Source: Desulfurococcales archaeon (GTDB lineage: Archaea > Thermoproteota > Thermoprotei_A > Sulfolobales > Fervidicoccaceae). Taken from it: DNA of 7,593 nt. Below are positions 1-4,315 of this stretch, piece by piece. The notes beneath the pieces are model-generated. The model saw only the letters and a list, made by a program, of their open reading frames with translations, made no database searches and was not told the origin of the DNA. Position 1 is the first letter of the stretch. Every line of letters begins with the position of its first letter. The position numbers and the translations under genes were made by a program. The DNA lies in contig JALTXS010000006.1 in assembly GCA_027048265.1 (NCBI GenBank), forward strand, positions 1 through 7,593, read 5' to 3'.

Positions 1-464
1 CCTACATGGAGGCCCTCAGGAGGGCGGAGGAGGCCTACAACAAGCTCGTGGAGATGGGGATACCGCCCGAGGACGCCCGGTACATTCTACCACAGGCCGT
101 CAAGACCAAGATAGTGGTCACGATGAATGCTAGGGAGCTCCTGCACTTCATAGGCCTGAGATCGTGCACCAAAGCACAGTGGGAGATAAGAGCCCTGGCA
201 TGGGCCATCTGGAAGATCCTCTACAGGGTACACCCCCGCCTCTGGAAATGGGCGGGCCCCCGATGCGTGCTTTTCGAGAACAACGTACGCAAAAACCCCG
301 TGACACTAGATGACATGACAGGAGGCCTAGATACCAATGAAAGGCCTCAGGTGGACATTGTTCAGGAAAGATGCCCTGAGACCGTCCCCGCCCCCAGCAT
401 ACCCACGTGCATAAAGGCGGGATACAATGAAGTCAGGGAACTCGTAGAGAAAGCAACATCGTAG
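1..464 (+). CDS. thyX: Flavin-dependent thymidylate synthase ThyX, C-terminal part (5' end outside window)
   Basis: ThyX methylates dUMP to dTMP using methylenetetrahydrofolate, FAD and NAD(P)H. The first complete codon is at 3-5 and the reading frame is still open at the left edge, so the N-terminal part, including the diagnostic RHRxxS-type motif, lies outside. Counting from the first visible Met (position 6), the family motifs seen are ARxxLP (residues 24-29), N-x-RELLHF (41-48) and LRxxxxAQWEIR (51-62). These form the dUMP/FAD-binding helices of the family. The stretch from residue 86 onward is a tail with three cysteines (GPRC, then C..P..C), longer than in minimal bacterial ThyX. The ATG at 6 is internal, not the start. 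The ribonucleotide reductase elsewhere in the window fits a shared role in DNA precursor supply, but the two genes are not an operon. The family call is firm; the function of the tail is unknown. Confidence 0.93.
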   Translation, partial: YMEALRRAEEAYNKLVEMGIPPEDARYILPQAVKTKIVVTMNARELLHFIGLRSCTKAQWEIRALAWAIWKILYRVHPRLWKWAGPRCVLFENNVRKNPVTLDDMTGGLDTNERPQVDIVQERCPETVPAPSIPTCIKAGYNEVRELVEKATS

Positions 465-479
465 CCGATCAGCGTCATG

Positions 480-490
480 TTATTATACTT
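480..490 (+). promoter_or_regulatory. Putative TATA box for the tRNA-Gln 5' half
   Basis: The AT-rich element TTATTATACTT lies between thyX and the tRNA-Gln 5' half in otherwise GC-rich sequence. Archaeal initiation is usually about 25 nt downstream of the box centre, which predicts a start near 510. That would leave a 5' leader of about 16 nt before the mature tRNA end at 527, to be removed by RNase P. The alternative is read-through from thyX. Confidence 0.45.
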
Positions 491-526
491 GGATAGGATC
501 TATGTTTCTCTCCGGGGGGCACGTGT

Positions 527-584
527 AGCCGGGTCGTCTAGCGGCCAAGGATGCGGGGCTTTGGACCGCCCCCCTACCCTCCCT
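527..584 (+). tRNA. 5' half of split tRNA-Gln(UUG) with 3' trans-splicing extension
   Basis: Mature nucleotides 1-37 lie at 527-564. The 5' acceptor strand is AGCCGGG (527-533), followed by U8 and C9. The D stem GUCU (536-539) pairs with GGAU (549-552) around a 9-nt loop. The 5' anticodon-stem strand is CGGGG (554-558) and the loop begins CUUUGG, placing anticodon TTG at 561-563 (Gln). After nucleotide 37 the sequence stops being tRNA: no CCCCG anticodon strand and no T arm follow. Instead comes ACCG plus CCCCCCTACCCTCCCT (569-584), exactly complementary as RNA to the leader of the 3' half at 4186-4201 on the - strand. The predicted junction is a bulge-helix-bulge with bulge GG|A (563-565), cut after G564. 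It is transcribed as its own small RNA or from thyX read-through. A pseudogene is unlikely because every pair with the distant 3' half is intact. Confidence 0.93.
569..584 (+). repeat. 16-bp direct repeat, copy 1 (trailer of the tRNA-Gln 5' half)
   Basis: CCCCCCTACCCTCCCT here is identical on the + strand to 4186-4201; identity stops at the next base on both sides. Because the two tRNA halves are transcribed from opposite strands, the direct repeat in DNA becomes a perfect 16-bp duplex between the two precursor RNAs. Confidence 0.95.
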
Positions 585-597
585 TTAACCCCGTTTA

Positions 598-801
598 TCA
601 TTGCCTGGGTTCCCTTGGCGTATTTATTATTATAACCTTGTGTTGCTGCTTCTTCACGATGTTGTTTATAATGTAGTCCTCGAGTGCCTCCCTGATTATC
701 ATGCTCCTAGTTTTTCTAGAGGAAACCGCCAGCTGGTCTACCAGGTGGAGTAGGTCCTCATCTATCTTGAACGTAATAACTCTCATCATGAACACCCCCA
801 T
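598..801 (-). CDS. Small ribbon-helix-helix (CopG/Arc-like) DNA-binding protein
   Basis: A 67-residue protein whose core, MRVITFKIDEDLLHLVDQL from residue 6 and then a second helix starting near KTRSMIIREALEDYI, matches the beta-strand/helix/helix plan of ribbon-helix-helix repressors. These act as dimers with the strand in the DNA major groove. The charged tail (KKQQHK..., residues 50-67) has no recognised role. The start is uncertain. The ATG at 801 sits about 30 nt from the TATA-like element 826-835, which suits a leaderless start. The tandem ATGs at 789 and 786 follow a GGGGGTG Shine-Dalgarno-like stretch (798-792) and would give the more typical family N-terminus. The gene is divergent from the nucleotidyltransferase-fold gene across only 58 bp, so it may regulate itself and that neighbour. 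Its 3' end lies 13 bp from the trans-splicing trailer of tRNA-Gln, so read-through would be antisense to that half. The fold call is good; the target is unknown. Confidence 0.82.
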   Translation of the reverse strand: MGVFMMRVITFKIDEDLLHLVDQLAVSSRKTRSMIIREALEDYIINNIVKKQQHKVIIINTPREPRQ

Positions 802-825
802 CTGTCCTTCTTGTGTATGGGTGGG

Positions 826-835
826 TTTATGATAA
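826..835. promoter_or_regulatory. Shared, near-symmetric TATA element of a divergent gene pair
   Basis: TTTATGATAA on + reads TTATCATAAA on -, so the same 10 bp resembles an archaeal TATA box in both directions. Its centre is about 30 bp from the first ATG of the RHH gene (801) and about 29 bp from the GTG start at 860. No other AT-rich element lies in this 58-bp gap. Both genes would therefore have leaderless or nearly leaderless mRNAs. Confidence 0.55.
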
Positions 836-859
836 GGCGATAGTGATGTTTGTTATCCG

Positions 860-1606
860 GTGTTCGTCGAAAGTATTATCCAAGTGGTGTCGTCTGTGAA
901 GGAAAAGGTAGCTGGTATAGGCGAGGAGGGAGAAGTCATCTACACTGACTCTCATTGGAGGCTCCTCAAGGCGAAGAGGATAGAGGCTATGAGGCTAGTG
1001 GATGCCTTGTCACATGCGGGTCTCCCCAGCATTGTTCATGGGAGTATAGCTAGGGGCGACGTACATGCGGGAAGTGATATTGATGTCTTTGTCCCCATGC
1101 CTGTTCCCAGCTATCGCGTTGAGTTGGCCTTAGAGAACGCGGGGTATAGGATCTATTTGAAGAGAATAGTGCAGGCTACCCCCTCGCATCATCCAAAGGT
1201 ATACTATGTGCTCGACCCGTCAGAGAAGATGGTTGTCAGCCATCCTATTGGTAAGATGGGGAGGCGGGAGTTGGAGTTCTATTACTTCGGAGGTGCACTG
1301 GAGGGCAGAGATCTCGTTCAGGGAAAACGTGTTCCGGGTGTGAATAAACGTCTTCTCCTAATAATACCCACTGATAGGGGCCATAAGGCTGAAAACATAT
1401 TGGGCAGGGAAGCCCAGGTTGCAAAGATACTTGGCGTAAGCGTAGACACAGTGATGGAGAGAGTAAGAGTCCTCAGCAGGAGAGACCAAGTTGGCAGGAC
1501 AGGGGTGTTCCTAGAAATAGAGCTGCAGCCCAACGAGAGTGTGGAAGAAGCTGTGTCGAGAGAAGCGGCTAGTAACCCCATGTTCAGGAGAATGATCGAA
1601 GAGTGA
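860..1606 (+). CDS. Predicted nucleotidyltransferase-fold protein (pol-beta superfamily, COG1665-like)
   Basis: The 248-residue protein carries the minimal nucleotidyltransferase signature HGSIARGD-x4-GSDIDVFV (residues 60-78). It has the GS..RGD turn and the metal-binding aspartates D73 and D75, as in the DNA polymerase beta superfamily. The C-terminal part (about residues 175-248) includes EAQVAKILGVSVDTVMERVRVL, which looks like a helix-turn-helix, and ends in a charged helix. Length and layout resemble an uncharacterised archaeal family (COG1665); no substrate can be inferred. The start is GTG at 860. It is the first in-frame start after the stop at 833-835, has no Shine-Dalgarno, and lies about 29 bp from a TATA-like element, which suits a leaderless mRNA. 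It is divergent from a small RHH regulator and 64 bp upstream of a radical SAM gene on the same strand, possibly co-transcribed. RHH plus nucleotidyltransferase recalls toxin-antitoxin pairs, but the divergent order argues against that. Confidence 0.8.
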   Translation: MFVESIIQVVSSVKEKVAGIGEEGEVIYTDSHWRLLKAKRIEAMRLVDALSHAGLPSIVHGSIARGDVHAGSDIDVFVPMPVPSYRVELALENAGYRIYLKRIVQATPSHHPKVYYVLDPSEKMVVSHPIGKMGRRELEFYYFGGALEGRDLVQGKRVPGVNKRLLLIIPTDRGHKAENILGREAQVAKILGVSVDTVMERVRVLSRRDQVGRTGVFLEIELQPNESVEEAVSREAASNPMFRRMIEE

Positions 1607-1656
1607 CCCTATACGGTAATGCTATTAGGCATATCACGTACCAATATGAACGCCTA

Positions 1657-1662
1657 GGAGGG
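1657..1662 (+). promoter_or_regulatory. Strong Shine-Dalgarno for the radical SAM gene
   Basis: GGAGGG lies 8 nt before the ATG at 1671 and decides that start. A weak TATA-like CTATACGG (1610-1617) in the 64-bp gap could give the gene its own promoter. Confidence 0.75.
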
Positions 1663-1670
1663 CTATTCCA

Positions 1671-2741
1671 ATGCTTAGATTGATAGGTAGGGAAGATAGG
1701 GGGCTGCTGACAAGGCCCAGCATGGCGAGAGGATGCGAACTCTGCTTCCCAGGGCAAAAGAGTGTTATTTTCATCACGGGCCTCTGCGGCGATTCTTGCT
1801 ATTACTGCCCCGTTAGCAGGCATAGGCTTTATCACGACGTAATGTATGTTAACGAGAGGAAAGTCGGAAGCCTTGAGGAGATAGTGGAGGAGGTAACAAG
1901 GTCCGGGTCAACTGGTGCCAGCATAACAGGGGGTGACCCACTAGCCAAGCCCGAGAGGACCCTAGAAGTCATTATGATGCTTAAGAGCGTATTTGGAGAG
2001 AGTTTCCACATACACCTGTACACCAGTGGCCGTTACGCGACACAGGGGCTTCTCAAAAGTTTGGACAATGCAGGTCTAGACGAGATAAGGTTTCACCCCA
2101 CATTGCCTGGCCTAGAAAAGCGTGTCGAGACCGCCCTGAGAAACACCTCTATGCGGGTGGGCATAGAGGTACCCGGTATACCTGGTTCGGAGAACTGGCT
2201 TCTTAGCCTCGCGAGGTACCTTGATAGTGTAGGTGGGCACTTCATGAACGTTAACGAGCTGGAGGTTTCCGAGGCTAATATAAACCAGCTCGCTTCACGG
2301 GGATTCAAGACAGGTCCGGTGGGAGTTGTGGTAAAAGGAAGTCGAGAGACCATATTAAGGTTCATGGAGATGGCCTTAGAGGAGGGCATAAGGGTTCCCA
2401 TTCACTATTGTCCTGCAAGTTTTAAGGACTCTATACAAACACGCTTCAGGATGATGCGTACAGGATGGTCCTCTCACAAAATATATGAAAGAGTTGAAGA
2501 TGATGGAACCGTATCCTGGGTAGAGATTACCCCCCAGCAAACAGGAAAGTGCAGAGAAGTTCTCTCAGAACTCGTAGATGAGGGAATAATATTCCCATCT
2601 GGAAAAGGCTGGTTCCTCACACATCCCGAGGCCATCGGTTATGTCAGGGAGAGGGCTTCGGGATGCGGGGAGTTGTTCCTTGTGAGAGCGCACCCCACCG
2701 AGCCTCGTCTTTTGATAGAGAAAAACCTCCTGGGACCCTAA
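1671..2741 (+). CDS. Radical SAM protein related to pyruvate-formate-lyase activating enzymes (COG2108-like)
   Basis: The 356-residue protein has the radical SAM cluster motif GLC39-GDS-C43-YY-C46-P (CxxxCxxC), which would hold a [4Fe-4S] cluster cleaving S-adenosylmethionine to a 5'-deoxyadenosyl radical. The SAM-binding GGDP motif is at 87-90. An extra CELC pair (C22, C25) sits just before the core. A later YCPASFKDSIQ segment (C247) and a C-terminal winged-helix-like part (about 295-330) complete the layout of an uncharacterised archaeal family grouped with pyruvate-formate-lyase activases. The cellular substrate is unknown. It is unlikely to be the activase of a class III ribonucleotide reductase, since the reductase here is class II and needs none. 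It lies downstream of the nucleotidyltransferase-fold gene and converges on pelA with 17 bp between stop codons. The ATG is supported by GGAGGG. Confidence 0.87.
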   Translation: MLRLIGREDRGLLTRPSMARGCELCFPGQKSVIFITGLCGDSCYYCPVSRHRLYHDVMYVNERKVGSLEEIVEEVTRSGSTGASITGGDPLAKPERTLEVIMMLKSVFGESFHIHLYTSGRYATQGLLKSLDNAGLDEIRFHPTLPGLEKRVETALRNTSMRVGIEVPGIPGSENWLLSLARYLDSVGGHFMNVNELEVSEANINQLASRGFKTGPVGVVVKGSRETILRFMEMALEEGIRVPIHYCPASFKDSIQTRFRMMRTGWSSHKIYERVEDDGTVSWVEITPQQTGKCREVLSELVDEGIIFPSGKGWFLTHPEAIGYVRERASGCGELFLVRAHPTEPRLLIEKNLLGP

Positions 2742-2758
2742 CCGTTCTCATACCTCTT

Positions 2759-3847
2759 CTAAGGAACTTCCTCGGGCTCTATGGGAAACCTGAGGAGCGC
2801 TGCTATTCCACCTAAGCCTGATAACCTCTCTCCCGCAGGTGTGTTTGAGGGGACTATGGTTATACCAGCTCGCTGCTCATCGGCTTTTTCTAGTATTTCC
2901 TCAACTTTTTCCCGCACGTGCTCATCATATGTGCTTATCATCTCGTCGTTGACTATAACTTCCCGAAGGGCCCTCATTTCTGCTGCATTATGAGTTGACT
3001 CTAGACCCACAGCCGCCATACTCGGGTCGCGGCCTAGGGTCGTGAGGAGTTCTTCTAATAGTTTCTCGGCGCGTCTGAGCTCCTCTTGTCTCAGCACCTC
3101 CATGGGAGTACCCCTGCGAATTATCTCACCGACCCCAGTATAGCCCCCCATGCTAGCGTTCTCCACTATTACTCGGGTTCCCCTCGAACTTATCCCAGGT
3201 GCTTCACGCAGTCTCCTAGCAAGGGTCTCCTTGAGGAACCCTGGCCCGCCTACTATTATAGCAAGTGGTTCGTGCTTCTCCACGAATCTCTCTATTTGTG
3301 CAGCGGCCTCGGCGAGGGCTTTTGCCGTGAGTGTTTCCCTGTCACCCTCCTTACCGTGTATGCCCAGGTTCTTCTCAACTAGGTTCAAAAGTCCCTGGGA
3401 CGTGAGCAGGGATGCCCCCAGTTCATCATAGTCGACCGCTACTATCATCACCTTTCCACCCCATTGCCTGCTCTTCTCAAGGCGCCTTATGACGTGGCGG
3501 GGCCATGCCTTTTCCCTTAGGAGGGTTAGAGTACTCCCAACATCTATGTTGAACGTGTGGTGATGACCCTTCAGCCCAAACTCTTCAGGGCCTTCCACTA
3601 CTATTCCCCTTATCCTGAGCCTGTTCGTGAAGGGCTGGAATTCCAGGTTCTTGACCCTTATTGACAGAGTCATGGGTATCCTCCTACTAGAGGAGCGGCC
3701 TTTCTCCCCCTGTTTAATCTCTCTGAAGGTCCTCATCCTAGCTATGTCGCCGGGCTTTATTATGGTGTAGAGTAGCCATAGGTCCTCTGGCCTCTCTACC
3801 TTAAGCCTCAGGATTTGTCTCTTATTGTCCAAGAACTCATATTGCAT
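2759..3847 (-). CDS. pelA: Pelota (aPelota), ribosome rescue / mRNA surveillance factor
   Basis: Archaeal Pelota, an eRF1 paralogue, binds the A site of stalled ribosomes with aEF1A-GTP and, with ABCE1, splits the subunits; it also acts in no-go and non-stop quality control. The protein is 362 residues, the usual family length. The N-terminal Sm-like domain is about 1-130 (opening with YEFLDNKRQILRLKVERPEDLW, containing the GHHHTFNID strand). The central domain is about 135-255, with IIVGGPGFLKE and SMGGYTGVGEI. The C-terminal domain is about 260-362 (GLESTHNAAEMRA... ending in GLGGIAALLRFP). The peptidyl-hydrolysis GGQ motif of release factors is absent, as expected. The frame also contains a GTG at 3850, but ATG 3847 is preferred because AGGTGA lies 7 nt upstream. 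It is on the same strand as the tRNA-Met and tRNA-Gln 3' half and within the segment bracketed by the 16-bp repeats. Confidence 0.95.
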   Translation of the reverse strand: MQYEFLDNKRQILRLKVERPEDLWLLYTIIKPGDIARMRTFREIKQGEKGRSSSRRIPMTLSIRVKNLEFQPFTNRLRIRGIVVEGPEEFGLKGHHHTFNIDVGSTLTLLREKAWPRHVIRRLEKSRQWGGKVMIVAVDYDELGASLLTSQGLLNLVEKNLGIHGKEGDRETLTAKALAEAAAQIERFVEKHEPLAIIVGGPGFLKETLARRLREAPGISSRGTRVIVENASMGGYTGVGEIIRRGTPMEVLRQEELRRAEKLLEELLTTLGRDPSMAAVGLESTHNAAEMRALREVIVNDEMISTYDEHVREKVEEILEKADEQRAGITIVPSNTPAGERLSGLGGIAALLRFPIEPEEVP

Positions 3848-3854
3848 CACACCT

Positions 3855-3860
3855 TCACCT
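3855..3860 (-). promoter_or_regulatory. pelA: Shine-Dalgarno of pelA
   Basis: The - strand reads AGGTGA 7 nt before ATG 3847, a classic archaeal GGTGA site. It favours that ATG over the overlapping GTG at 3850. A TATA-like TAGTATA (3872-3878) lies too close to leave this site in the mRNA if it were the only promoter, so a further-upstream start is likely. Confidence 0.7.
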
Positions 3861-4011
3861 CTAGAAAAACACTATACTAGCTCGTGTGTAATCAACGTAC
3901 TTGCGGGTTGATTGTTAACCAATCTCTACTGTACAGGAATTACTAATCTAGCTATTGTCCTAAGCTCTTGTAATTCTAAGTAAGAATACTGTGTTTTAAA
4001 TAAGGGGAAGT
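3861..4011. other. AT-rich intergenic region between pelA and tRNA-Met with small inverted repeats
   Basis: No coding sequence is apparent. It contains AATCAAC (3890-3896) and its inverse GTTGATT (3907-3913) around a 10-nt spacer. A shorter overlapping pair, GATTG and CAATC, lies just to the right. On the - strand TTATTTAAAAC (about 3991-4001) is a TATA-like element that could drive pelA with a long leader, or simply be downstream sequence of the tRNA-Met gene. No strong T-run terminator follows the tRNA. Confidence 0.4.
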
Positions 4012-4126
4012 TGGTGCCGCCGCCGGGATTTGAACCCGGGACCTCCGGATATCTCCGGAGCACCCGACCCCTCTACACTGCTCCGTATGAGTCCGGCGCT
4101 CTAACCAGAGGCTGAGCTACGGCGGC
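4012..4126 (-). tRNA. tRNA-Met(CAU), probably elongator, with a 35-nt intron and encoded CCA
   Basis: On the - strand, the acceptor GCCGCCG (4126-4120) pairs fully with CGGCGGC (4022-4016), then A73 and an encoded CCA (4014-4012). The D stem is GCUC/GAGC. The anticodon stem CCGGA (4096-4092) pairs with UCCGG (4049-4045). The anticodon CAT is at 4089-4087, and the T arm CCGGG-UUCAAAU-CCCGG is intact. The G1-C72 pair and the anticodon stem lack the A1-U72 and triple-GC features of archaeal initiators, so elongator Met is preferred. A lysidine/agmatidine-type Ile-CAU tRNA is not fully excluded. The gene lies 16 nt downstream of the tRNA-Gln 3' half on the same strand, so both may share one transcript. 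Confidence 0.95.
4051..4085 (-). other. Archaeal tRNA intron at position 37/38 of tRNA-Met
   Basis: A 35-nt insert lies between A37 (4086) and A38 (4050). Its ends form a helix CGGAGC (4085-4080) with GCTCCG (4061-4056). Intron GAG (4055-4053) can pair with CUC of the anticodon loop, leaving three-base bulges at both joints. This is a slightly relaxed bulge-helix-bulge site for the splicing endonuclease. Removing it gives a 7-nt anticodon loop CUCAUAA and a perfect stem. Confidence 0.9.
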
Positions 4127-4128
4127 AC

Positions 4129-4137
4129 GGGGGGAGG
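4129..4137. repeat. 9-bp inverted repeat flanking the tRNA-Gln 3' half (partner at 4183-4191)
   Basis: The + strand has GGGGGGAGG here and CCTCCCCCC at 4183-4191. In the - strand RNA the leader of the 3' half could therefore pair in cis with its own 3' trailer, in the 16-nt spacer before tRNA-Met. Confidence 0.8.
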
Positions 4138-4142
4138 GATGA

Positions 4143-4201
4143 TAGCCGGGCGGGGATTCGAACCCCGGTCACGGGGGATCTTCCTCCCCCCTACCCTCCC
4201 T
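4143..4201 (-). tRNA. 3' half of split tRNA-Gln(UUG) with 5' trans-splicing leader
   Basis: On the - strand, mature nucleotides 38-73 lie at 4177-4143. C38 is followed by the anticodon-stem strand CCCCG (4176-4172), variable bases UGAC, and the T arm CGGGG-UUCGAAU-CCCCG (4167-4151). Acceptor strand CCCGGCU (4150-4144) and A73 (4143) complete it; CCA is not encoded. CCCCG pairs fully with CGGGG of the 5' half (554-558), and CCCGGCU pairs fully with AGCCGGG (527-533). No 5' acceptor strand, D arm or anticodon lies upstream. Instead the leader AGGGAGGGTAGGGGGG (4201-4186) is the exact RNA complement of the trailer at 569-584. The bridging AGGAAGAU supplies GAAG, which pairs with CUUU of the anticodon loop (one U-G), and a bulge AU|C cut before C38. 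It lies 16 nt upstream of tRNA-Met. The call is strong because cloverleaf and splice helix both close perfectly. Confidence 0.93.
4186..4201 (+). repeat. 16-bp direct repeat, copy 2 (leader of the tRNA-Gln 3' half)
   Basis: CCCCCCTACCCTCCCT on the + strand, identical to 569-584. The flanking bases differ on both sides. The two copies bracket the RHH, nucleotidyltransferase-fold, radical SAM, pelA and tRNA-Met genes. Confidence 0.95.
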
Positions 4202-4204
4202 CAT

Positions 4205-4240
4205 GATTTTTATACTGGAAGGTTGGGGGAAAATTAAGCT
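4205..4240 (-). promoter_or_regulatory. Two candidate TATA boxes for the tRNA-Gln 3' half / tRNA-Met transcript
   Basis: On the - strand there is AGTATAAAAATC (4216-4205) and, further upstream, AGCTTAATTTTC (4239-4228) preceded by an A-rich element. The usual spacing predicts starts near 4184 and near 4208. Only the upstream box gives an RNA that contains the whole 16-nt pairing leader. The downstream box is the better TATA match but would cut the leader off. Confidence 0.45.
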
Positions 4241-4296
4241 TTTTCGCGTATTCTTTACACAATGTCTTAACTAGTCAGAGTATTGTCTTCTGCGTG

Positions 4297-4301
4297 AAAA
4301 A
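4297..4301 (-). terminator. Possible oligo-T terminator of nrdJ
   Basis: A TTTTT run on the - strand lies 15 nt after the nrdJ stop codon, in the short gap before the tRNA-Gln 3' half. Archaeal termination at T-runs is well known, but a single T5 is weak evidence. Confidence 0.3.
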
Positions 4302-4315
4302 CTATGATAGGGTTT

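Noticed and set aside
527..600. The tRNA-Gln 5' half as a decayed tRNA fragment or integration-scar pseudogene
   Set aside because: Scars normally duplicate the 3' end of a tRNA, not the 5' half. Here every pairing position is intact with a distant partner that has exactly the missing half and a perfectly matching extension.
860..1606. RHH plus nucleotidyltransferase as a toxin-antitoxin pair
   Set aside because: The genes are divergent rather than in one operon, and the nucleotidyltransferase is longer than MNT-type antitoxins and resembles a chromosomal archaeal family.
1671..2741. Class III ribonucleotide reductase activase or pyruvate-formate-lyase activase
   Set aside because: The protein is much longer than NrdG or PflA, has an extra CxxC before the cluster motif, and no glycyl-radical enzyme gene is nearby.
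2759..3847. Could be archaeal release factor aRF1 instead of Pelota
   Set aside because: The N-terminal domain is the Sm-like Pelota type and no GGQ motif or NIKS-type decoding motif is present.
569..4201. The 16-bp direct repeats as att sites of an integrated mobile element
   Set aside because: The bracketed segment holds pelA, tRNA-Met and chromosomal enzyme genes. There is no integrase, transposase or viral gene, and the repeats lie in tRNA intron-type sequence rather than at a tRNA 3' end.
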